This document shows positions 44,070 to 53,392 of a DNA stretch of 64,000 nt, piece by piece. This stretch comes from JAWXBR01 sp034440235 (lineage in GTDB: Bacteria > Bacteroidota > Ignavibacteria > Kapaibacteriales > Kapaibacteriaceae). A program made the translations under genes and the position numbers. The stretch's first letter is position 1. The number at the start of each line of letters is the position of its first letter. Location: positions 81,696 through 145,695 of the forward strand of contig JAWXBR010000011.1 in assembly GCA_034440235.1 (NCBI GenBank), given 5' to 3'. The notes below the pieces were generated by a model. It was given only the letters and a program-made list of their open reading frames with translations. It was not told the DNA's origin and ran no database searches.

Positions 44070-45959
44070 CTACCACACCACACTGGTTGAATCACCCAAC
44101 TTCAAAACGTATAAACCCTCAGCAATAAACGGCAGCGGTATGGTGAGTGTTAATGACCCCGACACGTCCGCCGCATACACCCGGCGTCCGAGCATATCAA
44201 ACAACTCAACGGTCTGTGTTTGTTTGATCATCGACTTGTCGATCGCAATGTTGAGTGTCTGCTTATCACGATCGATGTACGCTGAGATGGTGGATGAATG
44301 ATTATTGTTTGCAGTTGCATCTCCCGAATTCGCGTCGTCGGCGTTTGCATCTCCCGAATTCGCGTCGTCGGCGACATCTGTCGGACCTGCCAGGAGGTCT
44401 TGCACGGCGTGCATTTTGTAGTTGCGGTAGGGTTTGGTGTAATCGTCGGTTAGGCCCCAGCAGCCGTAGCGATTATAGCCGGAGACGAGGGTGAAGTACA
44501 TGGCGAGGCCACCGTCGAGGGCTTGCCAGCCTTCGCGGTAGTTGTATGTGACGACGTCGCGCATGCGCTCTGTGCGGTGCGATGAAATCTGGGCCGAGAG
44601 GTTGGCGTTGAGTCCGAACGGGACGTGTGCGCCCCCTTCGTACGAAGTACAGCCCCCTACGAGATTCCACTGTTTTGCTTTGTTGGTGTGGTTGCGCCGA
44701 TAGGTCGATAGCGATGTATTTGTTAGCTGCGCAGTAATGTCTTCAATCATGCCTTCGTTAATCTGTAACGGGTCTGGGTTGTCGGCCCGCGTAGAGCCGT
44801 GGTAGAGGGCCGTGCTTGTTGCGTAGATGAAGTTGCGGGGCAAACCAAATACGCGGTCTATGTAACGAAGGTGATTATCACTTCTTCCATGATATGCATG
44901 TTGTCCGGCCAGAACAACACGAATACGTTTATTAACTGCGTTTGCACCAAACACCATTCCGAACCACTGCGACAGTTGCACCGTGCGATGTGCGTATTGT
45001 TCGTCGAACGTTATGCCGCGGGCGGCAGAGGCGGCGGCGTTGTAGGGTCCGTGTGTTAGCTGCGTCGGACTCCATACTTCGTTGCTGTTTTCGACATAAA
45101 TGTTAATTGACGGGTCTAGCGAATCCTGCAGCATTCTCGCGAGACTCGTTACATAACCCGAGTCGCACGACATGTGAATGTTAATCCAGATGTCCTTCTT
45201 CAGAATGTTTGCAAGCTCTACAATGATGTCCCAGCTCCACCCTTCGCCTCGACCTTGAAGGCTGGCCAGTGGCACTTGCGAAGCGGACGCTCTGGTCTTG
45301 CGCATCGACCACTGCATCACTGTCGGGTACGTTGGCTCGCCGCTCCAGATGTTCTGCACATTGTAATATCTGTAACACGTAAAGTCAGCGGCCTTGCATA
45401 GAGCGAGGTAAGCGTCGGTAAACGTCTGCGTGGCAAATCGGTCGTAACCCGGACGATGTACAACCAAATTGGTAATACCCGAGTTTGCAGCACCAGCGGG
45501 AAGTGCCTTCGTATTCGAGAATTGCAAAAACACGAGGCCGTGATTTGCACTGTTCGCAGCACCAACAACAAGGTCGAACGTAGAAATATTCGAGACTGCG
45601 TTGTACTGCATGTTTTCGACCGAAACAGCAGTGCCCGTTGCGACCACATCTGCACTACCGGTGAAGTGCGCCAGATATCGTCCGCTGTAATCGACCCGGT
45701 ACACTTCTGGGTCGTCGATCGTCTGCGTCCATTCCGTCGCGGGACGTCCGTCGAACAGCACAAGCGAAAAGTCGCTCTGCGGCCAGCCATTGGCATCAAA
45801 CGACGTCGCACCCGAATACCTGTTTGTGTGCTTTACCACATCCACAAACGCACCCTGTGCGTCTAGATTCACTCCGAGATTGACAGGGGGCTGCGCAAGC
45901 GCAGAAGGGGCAACTGACAGCACGAAGAGGACGATGGCTACTATGCGAACTGACTTCAT
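44070..45959 (-). CDS. Secreted glycoside-hydrolase-like / cellulose-binding-type protein, T9SS-type
   Basis: 629 residues from ATG 45959, which follows GGAG. Signal peptide IVLFVLSVAPSALAQ. The large domain has WSWDIIVELANILKKDIWIN, IHMSCDSGYVTSLARMLQDS and NIYVENSNEVWSPTQLTHGP. The ENSNEVW motif with a preceding barrel-like pattern resembles (beta/alpha)8 glycosidase-type secreted proteins. After an Asp/Ala/Asn linker built from a 30-bp repeat comes a T9SS-like sorting domain (VELFDMLGRRVYAADVSG ... EGLYVLKLGD). Probably acts on polysaccharide at the cell surface; the substrate is unknown. Confidence 0.75.
   Translation of the reverse strand: MKSVRIVAIVLFVLSVAPSALAQPPVNLGVNLDAQGAFVDVVKHTNRYSGATSFDANGWPQSDFSLVLFDGRPATEWTQTIDDPEVYRVDYSGRYLAHFTGSADVVATGTAVSVENMQYNAVSNISTFDLVVGAANSANHGLVFLQFSNTKALPAGAANSGITNLVVHRPGYDRFATQTFTDAYLALCKAADFTCYRYYNVQNIWSGEPTYPTVMQWSMRKTRASASQVPLASLQGRGEGWSWDIIVELANILKKDIWINIHMSCDSGYVTSLARMLQDSLDPSINIYVENSNEVWSPTQLTHGPYNAAASAARGITFDEQYAHRTVQLSQWFGMVFGANAVNKRIRVVLAGQHAYHGRSDNHLRYIDRVFGLPRNFIYATSTALYHGSTRADNPDPLQINEGMIEDITAQLTNTSLSTYRRNHTNKAKQWNLVGGCTSYEGGAHVPFGLNANLSAQISSHRTERMRDVVTYNYREGWQALDGGLAMYFTLVSGYNRYGCWGLTDDYTKPYRNYKMHAVQDLLAGPTDVADDANSGDANADDANSGDATANNNHSSTISAYIDRDKQTLNIAIDKSMIKQTQTVELFDMLGRRVYAADVSGSLTLTIPLPFIAEGLYVLKLGDSTSVVW
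44311..44370 (-). repeat. 30-bp direct repeat in linker
   Basis: Two adjacent 30-bp units sharing TTGCATCTCCCGAATTCGCG followed by TCGTCG, differing in the first few bases. They encode ADDANSGDA-type decapeptides in the linker before the sorting domain. Confidence 0.9.
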
Positions 45960-46037
45960 ACATAACTCCAATCTTCGGTTAATGCGTCAAATTATGAACC
46001 CATGGCACACCAAAACAGAACGCACAAATCGAATCTT

Positions 46038-46056
46038 CTCGCGGCACCATCGCGAG
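46038..46056. other. Short palindrome in a divergent promoter region
   Basis: CTCGCG and CGCGAG flank GCACCAT between the divergent gene at 45959 and the TfoX-like gene. It could be an operator or a 5' leader hairpin for the TfoX-like gene; there is no further evidence. Confidence 0.3.
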
Positions 46057-46111
46057 TAGGATTGTTATACTTTCGCATTGCGTTCGTACCCACCTCCACG
46101 CGTATCTGATT

Positions 46112-46456
46112 ATGGCTTACAACGAAGACCTTGCACAGCGCATTCGCAAGCGGCTGCTCGACCTACCCAACATCGAAGAGAAACGTATGATGGGTGGACT
46201 CACTTTTATGTACAACGACAAAATGTGTGTTGGTGTGCTCAAGGATGAGTTGATGTGTCGCATCGACCCAGAGAAGCACGACGAATCAATCGCACGCACC
46301 GGTTGCCGCACTATGGACTTCACAAAACGTCCGATGCCCGGTTATGTGCTCATCGAAGACACAGGCATGAAGAGCGACAAAGATTTCAACTATTGGATTG
46401 AACTCGCAATCAGCTTCAACGCTAGGGCGAAGTCGTCGAAGAAGAAGAAAGCGTAG
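46112..46456 (+). CDS. TfoX N-terminal domain protein
   Basis: 114 residues: LAQRIRKRLLDLPNIEEKRM, MGGLTFMYNDKMCVGVLKDE, then TMDFTKRPMPGYVLIEDTGM and the Lys-rich tail KSSKKKKA. This is the stand-alone TfoX/Sxy N domain, full length. In Gammaproteobacteria Sxy controls competence, but stand-alone N-domain proteins in other phyla have no known role. The acetyltransferase gene follows after 13 bp. Confidence 0.9.
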   Translation: MAYNEDLAQRIRKRLLDLPNIEEKRMMGGLTFMYNDKMCVGVLKDELMCRIDPEKHDESIARTGCRTMDFTKRPMPGYVLIEDTGMKSDKDFNYWIELAISFNARAKSSKKKKA

Positions 46457-46469
46457 GGAACCAATAAGA

Positions 46470-47009
46470 GTGTACGCCTTTGACTTCACAATCGTAGAGC
46501 ACTTAAGTGCCGAGCATGTGTTGAGAATCGCTCAGCTCAACCACACTTCATTCGTCAAAGCACACGCCCATGTGTTATCTGACGAAGCTCTTTCAAAGTG
46601 TACTGTAGCGGCATTCGAGGAAGGATGGAGCAAATACCCAAATCCAAAAGCCAAATACGGATTTGCTTACAATGATCAAGATGAGCTGTTGGGCTTTGCT
46701 GTCGTATCGCAATGCAGACACGCTGGACTCGAATCGTATGGGGAGCTTCGATCGCTCTACGTACACCCGTCACACCAGCGCAAGGGGATAGGTAATGCGC
46801 TGCTGAAGTGGTCGATGGATGCAATGCGAGCTACGGCAAATGGACGCATGTACGTTGTCGTCGTCGCTGCTAATGCTTCGCGTGAATTCTACATAAGGAC
46901 GGGCGCCGTCCCGGTTACAGCACTCAAGCGAGATGTCTTTGGCGACATGCTGGATATGGACGTTCTATGCTATGAGTCTAGGGAATTGTTAGTCATTGCT
47001 GAACCTTGA
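46470..47009 (+). CDS. GNAT family acetyltransferase
   Basis: 179 residues from GTG 46470, chosen because upstream ATG codons lie inside the TfoX-like gene; AGGGA lies about 12 nt upstream. The GNAT fold is shown by LLGFAVVSQCRHAGLESYGE, LRSLYVHPSHQRKGIGNALL (acetyl-CoA pyrophosphate loop Q-R-K-G-I-G) and VVVAANASREFYIRTGAVPV. The acetyl acceptor is unknown. Its 3' end overlaps the convergent secreted-protein gene by 17 nt. Confidence 0.85.
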   Translation: MYAFDFTIVEHLSAEHVLRIAQLNHTSFVKAHAHVLSDEALSKCTVAAFEEGWSKYPNPKAKYGFAYNDQDELLGFAVVSQCRHAGLESYGELRSLYVHPSHQRKGIGNALLKWSMDAMRATANGRMYVVVVAANASREFYIRTGAVPVTALKRDVFGDMLDMDVLCYESRELLVIAEP

Positions 47010-49506
47010 TCATTGGCCAGGACCGGACTGCTTGTCCTTGATCGAACACAAGTAGGTATATACCGGCGGGTTCCGTTGACAACGATGTGTGTATGTCGAG
47101 GTCGGACCCTGTAGTTGAGCGCACCTCGCTAAGAAAGTCACGCACGACGCGACCATTGACGTCAACAATTTTCAACATACTGATCGGCACTTTCCGTTGA
47201 TGGAGGTTGCGTACGCGTATTATAAACTCGTCAATAAAAGGATTGGGTGACGCCCACGCTCCAAACGTCGGAACGATCTGCACTTCTCCCGACACTGACG
47301 TCGTTTTACCAATACCGAAAATACCGCGGTTGGTGCCAACCCATAACTGCCCACTGCCGTCGTATGCAATACCACCAACACTAATATTAAATGGTAACGA
47401 CAGTTCCTCAGACCATGTACGACCTAAATCAGATGACAAGAATACTTGCGATGGGGTAGATATCGCCACGTCGCCAGACGAGTTACTGACGATCGACCAT
47501 GCCGCAGGTGTAGCAGAGCTCTCAGAAAATGACAAGCTGAAGGATGTGCGCCACGTCCGACCGGTGTCATTGGATACTATTAGATTCCAATCATTATGCC
47601 GATACGTCCTTCCCATACCAGAACCAGTTTCCACATCCGCAGCCATGTCTGCGACCCATGCAAAGAGAGATCCACCCTTCAATAACGTCACACGCTCTAT
47701 CCATAATCCTTGAACCGGAACTGGCACAGCTGACCATGTGAGGCCATTGTCCTTCGATAGGATTATACCACCGTGAACCGTGTCGACAGGTTCGTCGTTC
47801 TCACGCACAACATAGCCGCGAGACCCCATGACTAATGGTCCGCCAGGGACATCCACGATCGATGAAATTGCACTACGGCTGTCTCTGACCCCAGGATCGA
47901 TACTGACGTCTAACCAATTCCTGCCCATGTCAACGGACCTGTGCAAAACCTTCCATCCAGCCCACAATACATCTCGACTACTCCACTCCACAGCCGAAAC
48001 GGTGTCATACATAAGATAGCGTACGCTGTCGGTGTTCGCTAGGGCTAGGTTGTTTCCCCGCACCAATAAACCATCGGGATGAGCAAACAGTACTTCCGAA
48101 CCAATGTCCAACACATGTTGCGACGATGCTTGCCCCGTACGAATTGACGCTGTCACCGGAATTCGGATGGCGTTACCTGAAGCAATGCTGATGATAGCCC
48201 CTCTATCCGTTACTGTCCATAATGTATCAGCGTCACTCACAACAGCGACGTGATTCGCTTCTGACAGCGGGTTACCAGCCGTGTCATAAACGCGCATACG
48301 CGGTATCAACACCCGCTGAGCATCGCTATACTCATATATCAATCCGCTTCTCTCGTGATCATACAACTGCACAGCACCATAGTGCAAGTCGAGGACGCCG
48401 GAGGCACGTAACTCGGCAATTCGTGTCTGACCAGTACGGACATTCAGCCGAACGCAGTATTGGCGTGTATTTAGGCCGACCGAGAATCTGTAATCCAACA
48501 GAACCGTGTCGCCTTCTACATCTCTTTGAGTCGGAGAAGGATTGACAGATGCATTGTAAAGGACCTCCGGGAGTGAATACGTACGGTACGTATGGCCGTC
48601 AGTGACGATTATGACGCCACTGTCAAGTGCGATGACGACGGTTGAATCGTCGACAGGGATCATCGGTCCGATGTTGTCCTGAGGCAGGCCGAACGAAATG
48701 ACTTTTCCATCCGCACGAACTGGCTCTGGCATGTATTGCCATGGATTGTTTTCACTACTTCGCAACGCGATTCCAGTTCGTATCTCGAACTGCTCGCTGA
48801 CTCCTACTGCAGCACCATTCTTTAAGAATTGGAGATCAACAATGTCACCAGGGAGGTCTACTGGGCTCCATGTCGCATTCAGCATATCCAGCGAATACCA
48901 TTGCTTTGCCGTTGGCGAATACGCGCGGAATCCACGTTGTCGGTCATAAGCATATGAATCCCATTTTCCTGTGGAGTCAGGGGCAGGCGCATAAGACCAT
49001 GTGCTTCCAGAATTGGTAGAATACGCATCGCGTATTTGAATACCATTAGGTTCGTATGTCGTGAACGCATCGAACATTCCGAACCCGGTACTCAAGTTCT
49101 GACCTCCGAGGTCAGTACTAGTCAATATTCTGGGTGAGTCGCTCGCTGTACGCCACAGGTATGCTCTGCCTAACGTCGTTGGTGTGAGAGGTCCTCCACC
49201 AATAATAAACGTGCCGTTGTTCAGTAGTGCAGCACGGGTGCCGCTCTCTACGTGCGCAAACTCGGATACGCTCAAGAGAGGAGTCAGAGAGTCGAGATCT
49301 ACTCCAGAAAAACAACCTTGGCGCTCTATACAGAGTATCGTACCCCACTTAGGATTGGTGATAACATAATCGTAAAGTCGAGGGCTACGAAATGACGACC
49401 ACCAATAGGTTGGATCCTGAGCTTGCGCTGACACCTGAAGCATTGCTATAATCGCAATGGTCGATAGTAACAACCAACTCCAGCGCATGATAATGTGGAT
49501 TTGCAT
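46993..49506 (-). CDS. Large secreted beta-propeller-like protein with T9SS-type end
   Basis: 837 residues. Signal peptide LLLSTIAIIAMLQVSAQAQ. The body contains repeated BNR/Asp-box type turns (STNSGSTWSYAP; SVDMGRNWLDVS; SKDNGLTWSAVP; SNDTGRTWRTSF; SSDLGRTWSEEL), typical of sialidase-like propellers, with about five visible. The terminal domain is a T9SS sorting signal (ASPNPFIDEFIIRV, MLKIVDVNGRVVRDFLSE, PAGIYLLVFDQGQAVRSW). No catalytic sialidase residues were identified, so it may be an adhesin or binding protein. The Cys-rich protein gene follows 14 bp after... its start on the upstream side of the same strand, suggesting one operon. Confidence 0.82.
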   Translation of the reverse strand: MQIHIIMRWSWLLLSTIAIIAMLQVSAQAQDPTYWWSSFRSPRLYDYVITNPKWGTILCIERQGCFSGVDLDSLTPLLSVSEFAHVESGTRAALLNNGTFIIGGGPLTPTTLGRAYLWRTASDSPRILTSTDLGGQNLSTGFGMFDAFTTYEPNGIQIRDAYSTNSGSTWSYAPAPDSTGKWDSYAYDRQRGFRAYSPTAKQWYSLDMLNATWSPVDLPGDIVDLQFLKNGAAVGVSEQFEIRTGIALRSSENNPWQYMPEPVRADGKVISFGLPQDNIGPMIPVDDSTVVIALDSGVIIVTDGHTYRTYSLPEVLYNASVNPSPTQRDVEGDTVLLDYRFSVGLNTRQYCVRLNVRTGQTRIAELRASGVLDLHYGAVQLYDHERSGLIYEYSDAQRVLIPRMRVYDTAGNPLSEANHVAVVSDADTLWTVTDRGAIISIASGNAIRIPVTASIRTGQASSQHVLDIGSEVLFAHPDGLLVRGNNLALANTDSVRYLMYDTVSAVEWSSRDVLWAGWKVLHRSVDMGRNWLDVSIDPGVRDSRSAISSIVDVPGGPLVMGSRGYVVRENDEPVDTVHGGIILSKDNGLTWSAVPVPVQGLWIERVTLLKGGSLFAWVADMAADVETGSGMGRTYRHNDWNLIVSNDTGRTWRTSFSLSFSESSATPAAWSIVSNSSGDVAISTPSQVFLSSDLGRTWSEELSLPFNISVGGIAYDGSGQLWVGTNRGIFGIGKTTSVSGEVQIVPTFGAWASPNPFIDEFIIRVRNLHQRKVPISMLKIVDVNGRVVRDFLSEVRSTTGSDLDIHTSLSTEPAGIYLLVFDQGQAVRSWPMIKVQQ

Positions 49507-49520
49507 GGTGCCTCAGTACG

Positions 49521-50192
49521 TTAATCACAACAAACGTCAGAGTCATCTAAATCCTTACATATAGGCCCTGTAGTGTTGCATTCTTGATTGCAAACATCAT
49601 CGTCGTTGTAGCTGCAAATCGTGCGCATCTGCTTACAGCAGGTAGTAGGTGTGGTCATACAATACCTTCGTTCAACTAAGCAATAGTCATTACAGCCATT
49701 ACATTGCTCATAGCAGCCAGTGACATAGTTTTTCTTCAAGCACCTTGGAAGAGCGAGGATGTGACAGTATGCGTCTGCCGACGTAATGCAGTTAGTGCCA
49801 TAAGTACAGTTTGGTAACGTGACGTTTAGGAAATTGCCTTTAGCGCAACATAGATTCGTACCGCGAATAATAGCTTGATATATCGCTAACAAGCCTAGAT
49901 TTTTGAGGTCCGGCGGTACGCAAATCTTTTTGACCCAAGTAATGGAATTGAGGCCTGCCACACAATCCGGAGTACATGGATTATCAATAGGGGCGGTCGT
50001 CGCGTATTGCGTGCAGACAGTTATATCAGCCTGATAAGTTACTCCGGCATGACAAATATCTATGTAAAGAATTTTATCCCCATCGGCACACACACAGTTC
50101 GGCGGGATCTGCGTAGAGCACTGACCGTGCAATGTGCCCGACCCTGTGAGTATTGCGGCAATTATTGTCGCAACGATCAGAAAAGTTTTAAT
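49521..50192 (-). CDS. Cys-rich secreted protein with a probable ATT start codon
   Basis: No ATG, GTG or TTG gives a signal peptide. In frame upstream of the TTG at 50132 the sequence reads KTFLIVATIIAAILTGSGTL, then HGQC, a clear signal peptide whose first residue would be encoded by ATT at 50192. An AGGGGA lies 6 nt before it, so initiation at AUU (as in infC) or a mutated ATG is likely. That gives 223 residues. The mature part has about 36 Cys in spaced pairs (NQECNTTGPICKDLDDSDVC near the end), likely a disulfide-rich extracellular protein. It ends 14 bp before the propeller gene. No family recognised. Confidence 0.6.
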   Translation of the reverse strand: MKTFLIVATIIAAILTGSGTLHGQCSTQIPPNCVCADGDKILYIDICHAGVTYQADITVCTQYATTAPIDNPCTPDCVAGLNSITWVKKICVPPDLKNLGLLAIYQAIIRGTNLCCAKGNFLNVTLPNCTYGTNCITSADAYCHILALPRCLKKNYVTGCYEQCNGCNDYCLVERRYCMTTPTTCCKQMRTICSYNDDDVCNQECNTTGPICKDLDDSDVCCD

Positions 50193-50414
50193 TGTTATTC
50201 CCCTATAGGTTGACCAAAAAACTACTGATTACTTCATGTCAAAAGCAAGATACGTTCAAATAGCACTAGTGTCAAGTAACCCTCTGTGCCAATAACACCA
50301 TGGACACAATCTGTAGAGCAAAGGAAGCTCGCGAAGTCCGTGGAGCGTCCATTGGAGTGGGTTGAGAAAATCGGACCAGTGATAACTTGAGTCAGAGTAC
50401 TCAACGTAGGACTA

Positions 50415-50713
50415 ATGAGGAAGAGCAGATATAGCGACGAGCAGATCGTCGCAATTGTACGGGAATCACACGCCCAGGGTGTAGAGACGGCATCGAAGAA
50501 ATACAAAGTGTCGCAGCACACGATCTACATTTGGCAGTAAACGAAGAGTTCACGAAATACGGCACGATGGAGCCGACGCAAGTCTCGGAGCTGAAGAGGA
50601 TCGTTCAGGAGAATGCACGGCTGAAGAAACTGGTAGCCGAACGCGATCTGGAGATTGAGATCATCAGGGCGAGAGATCGCAGCAAAGCGGATGCGAAGAG
50701 CATCCGCGGGTAG
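50415..50713 (+). pseudogene. IS3-type OrfA, frameshifted
   Basis: ATG 50415 reads RKSRYSDEQIVAIVRESHAQ and an HTH ending VSQHTIYIWQ before a TAA at 50538. The rest of OrfA continues in another frame as EEFTKYGTMEPTQVSELKRI and a leucine-zipper-like helix (ENARLKKLVAERDLEIEIIR) to 50713. A single-base change near 50531 accounts for the break. Confidence 0.85.
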
Positions 50714-50736
50714 GCGTCCCACAGAGAATCCAAGCA

Positions 50737-51538
50737 GTGGAGTACGCCATGGGTCGAGGGCTTGGCCAGCGGAGTTCATGTGCATTGCTGCATGTATCGC
50801 GGTCGATGATGACCTACAAGCGTCGGCAGCCAGAGAAGGATGCGCCGATTCGAGCGATCATCGACGACGTGGTGAGCAAGCACCCTGCATGGGGCAAGCG
50901 TCTCGTGCATGACTGGATGATCTGGAAAGGTCATCCCTATACGCTAGGGCGAGTGCAACGCGTGTATCGGCTGGCAGGTCATGCAGCACAGTGGCGCAGG
51001 CGCACAAGGAAGATTCGCACGCGCAAGCGTGTGGAGCCGATTGCAATACAGACACACGACGTCTGGTGTATGGATTTTGCCGAGGATTGTCTGATGAATA
51101 GCAGAAAGGTACGGGCCTTTCTGATCAAGGACGAGGCAACATCCTATGGGCTATGTATCCAAGCAAGCCGATCCTTTAAGGGCGTGGATGTGAAGTCGAT
51201 ATTAGACGAGCAGGTTCGCCGGTACGGAAAACCGAAGCACATTCGCTGCGACAATGGCAGTCAGCGGCCTCATAGCAGGAGTAGTGAAAGATTGGGCGCT
51301 GGATCAGAAGATCACAATAGCCTACATCGATCCAGGAAAACCATGGCAGAACGGTTATGCTGAGAGTTTCGTTGGTACATTCCGCCGAGAAGTACTCGAT
51401 GCCGAAGTGTTTGCATCGATAGAGGAGGCCAAGGTGATCTTCAATCAATGGTTGCGCATGTACAACAACGAGCGACCACACAGTAAACATAATTATCGTC
51501 CTCCTGTAACCGCATTCAAAAGAAAGAATGCTGCATGA
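50737..51538 (+). pseudogene. IS3-type OrfB (DDE transposase), frameshifted
   Basis: The first frame covers the N-terminal HTH_21 region (ASRSMMTY-type motif read as HVSRSMMTYKRR) and the first catalytic Asp in THDVWCMDFAEDCL, up to KHIRCDNGSQ with the second Asp. Near 51255 the frame shifts to 51538, continuing LIAGVVKDWALDQKITIAYI, PGKPWQNGYAESFVGTFRRE (catalytic Glu) and NNERPHSKHNYRPP. All three DDE residues survive in separate frames, so one deletion inactivated it. Confidence 0.88.
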
Positions 51539-51638
51539 GAACTATTTTGTAACCTACGACTGGTCCGATAAAGCCACCCTACTCAGTCGACATCGACATG
51601 TTGTGTTATGACATTGAACTAGGAAAATGTTCTAACTA

Positions 51639-51809
51639 TCAGTGACCCGCAAAGGGCAGCGGGAATTCCGACAAATAGAGCGAGGTTGCCTCTATAAGAT
51701 TGGCAATCGCTTCGTCGAGTGTTTCGCCTTGTGTTGTAGTGCCGGTCTCTGGGTTCAAGGCTATATAACCACCCTCTTCGGCTGGTGTAAGAACTGCGGT
51801 CAGTTCCAT
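51639..51809 (-). CDS. HicB-like antitoxin, probably truncated
   Basis: 56 residues from ATG 51809 with GGAGA upstream. MELTAVLTPAEEGGYIALNP and TTTQGETLDEAIANLIEATS, then LYLSEFPLP, are the HicB/UPF0150 core. Family members continue past FPLP for 10-20 more residues; here the chain ends in FAGH and stop. No HicA toxin is found on either side, and an IS element ends about 60 bp away, so the locus was probably cut by insertion or deletion. It may still be expressed. Confidence 0.75.
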   Translation of the reverse strand: MELTAVLTPAEEGGYIALNPETGTTTQGETLDEAIANLIEATSLYLSEFPLPFAGH

Positions 51810-51932
51810 ATGAAATCTCCAAATCGTTTGATTTACTAAGCGGTCGCTGATGGTCAACAAATGTACGCCTGAACCTATTGTCTCCGTTCCAATCGTACTA
51901 GATTTGCACACCCCTCACTTCTAGATAGAGCT

Positions 51933-53321
51933 ATGTCCCTTCGCACCGAACGTGATACCATGGGCGAGATTTCCGTGCCCGCATCCGCTTATTATGGGGC
52001 GCAGACTGCGCGGTCGCTGATTCACTTCGAGATTGGTGAGGAGCGCATGCCACGCGAGGTGATCGAGGCGATGGCCATTCTGAAGAAGGCCGCGGCGCTC
52101 GTGAATGCAGATCTGGGGGAATTGAGTGAAGAAAAGGCAGACCTAATTGCGAAGGCTGCCGATGAGGTGATTGCAGGGAATCTCGACGAACATTTTCCGC
52201 TGCGTGTCTGGCAGACGGGGTCGGGTACACAGACAAACATGAATGTGAACGAGGTGATCTCGAATCGTGCAATCGAGATTGCAGGAGGCGTGCTCGGAAG
52301 TAAGAAGCCGATTCATCCGAATGACGATGTAAATAAAAGTCAGAGTTCGAACGATACGTTCCCGACGGCAATGCACATAGCAGCGGCGTTGATGATTACG
52401 CGACGTTTACTGCCCGCTGTAAAAGAACTGCGCAATACACTGCATAGTAAAGCAGTTGAGTTTGCCGATATTATTAAAAGTGGACGCACCCATTTGATGG
52501 ATGCAACGCCGGTAACACTCGGACAGGAGTTCTCGGGGTATGTGCAGCAGCTCGATAACGGACTCGAGAGAATAGAATATGCCATGGGGGGCATACTAGA
52601 GTTGGCGCTCGGAGGGACGGCTGTAGGGACTGGACTTAACACACACAAAGATTTTGCAGTGAAGTCGGCGAAGAAGATTGCAAAACTCACAGAACTCCAT
52701 TTTGTATCTGCCCCAAATAAGTTCGAAGCACTTGCGGCACACGATGCACTAGTATTTGCACATGGTGCACTGAAGACCCTTGCCGCGTCGCTCATGAAGA
52801 TTGCAAACGATATACGTTGGATGGCATCGGGTCCGCGTTGCGGCCTTAACGAAATCTCCCTTCCCGAAAACGAACCAGGCTCGTCGATTATGCCGGGCAA
52901 GGTGAACCCAACGCAAAGCGAAGCCATGACCATGGTGTGTGCACAGGTCTTTGGTAACGACGTAGCAATTAATATTGGCGGCGCATCGGGCAACTTCGAG
53001 CTGAATGTGTTCAAGCCTCTTATCATCTATAACTTTTTGCAGAGCACGCGACTCCTTGCCGACTCGTGCACGATGTTCAATGAACATTGTGCCAAGGGTA
53101 TTGTCGCAAATCTCGATAAACTCGAATTCTACAATCGCAATTCGCTCATGCTTGTAACGGCTCTCAACCCCCACATCGGATACGATGCTGCAGCGAAGAT
53201 TGCAAAACATGCACACAAGATGGGACTCACGTTAAAGGCTGCTGCGCTAGAGCTGGGGCTGCTGACAGAAGAAGATTTTGATAAGTGGGTTAGGCCAGAG
53301 GACATGCTCGGACATAGGTAG
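51933..53321 (+). CDS. fumC: Fumarate hydratase class II
   Basis: 462 residues, full length. Converts fumarate and malate in the TCA cycle, cytosolic tetramer. Motifs: VWQTGSGTQTNMNVNEVISN, IHPNDDVNKSQSSNDTFPTA, KSGRTHLMDATPVTLGQEF, and the lyase signature GSSIMPGKVNPTQSEAM with the catalytic Ser. Divergent from the HicB remnant. A strong hairpin lies after the stop, separating it from the protease genes. Confidence 0.97.
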   Translation: MSLRTERDTMGEISVPASAYYGAQTARSLIHFEIGEERMPREVIEAMAILKKAAALVNADLGELSEEKADLIAKAADEVIAGNLDEHFPLRVWQTGSGTQTNMNVNEVISNRAIEIAGGVLGSKKPIHPNDDVNKSQSSNDTFPTAMHIAAALMITRRLLPAVKELRNTLHSKAVEFADIIKSGRTHLMDATPVTLGQEFSGYVQQLDNGLERIEYAMGGILELALGGTAVGTGLNTHKDFAVKSAKKIAKLTELHFVSAPNKFEALAAHDALVFAHGALKTLAASLMKIANDIRWMASGPRCGLNEISLPENEPGSSIMPGKVNPTQSEAMTMVCAQVFGNDVAINIGGASGNFELNVFKPLIIYNFLQSTRLLADSCTMFNEHCAKGIVANLDKLEFYNRNSLMLVTALNPHIGYDAAAKIAKHAHKMGLTLKAAALELGLLTEEDFDKWVRPEDMLGHR

Positions 53322-53346
53322 GTCATAAGCAATTGCCAAGTGGTTT

Positions 53347-53366
53347 GCCGATGCTGTCGCATCGGC
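53347..53366. terminator. Strong hairpin between fumC and the protease cluster
   Basis: Perfect 8-bp arms GCCGATGC and GCATCGGC with loop TGTC, 25 bp after the fumC stop and 26 bp before the first protease start. No immediate T-run (CGTACACAATTTTC follows). Could terminate fumC transcripts or act in the leader of the protease operon. Confidence 0.5.
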
Positions 53367-53392
53367 CGTACACAATTTTCGTAGAGGGTGTT

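Larger units (their letters stand above)
50359..51580 (+). mobile_element. Decayed IS3-family insertion sequence
   Basis: Inverted ends share the perfect 11-mer ATCGGACCAGT at 50370-50380 and its complement at 51559-51569, each preceded by GGGT plus partly matching bases. Between them lie an orfA and an orfB of IS3 type, both frameshifted. Exact outer ends and target duplication could not be fixed. About 1.2 kb, the usual size. Confidence 0.8.

Noticed and set aside
50234..50521. Minus-strand frame left of the IS element
   Set aside because: It runs across the IS end and orfA on the opposite strand and has no recognisable domain; likely chance.
51539..51638. HicA toxin next to the HicB remnant
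   Set aside because: Neither strand holds a frame with the HicA pattern (G-S-H motif) between the IS end and hicB, nor in the 120 bp on the other side.
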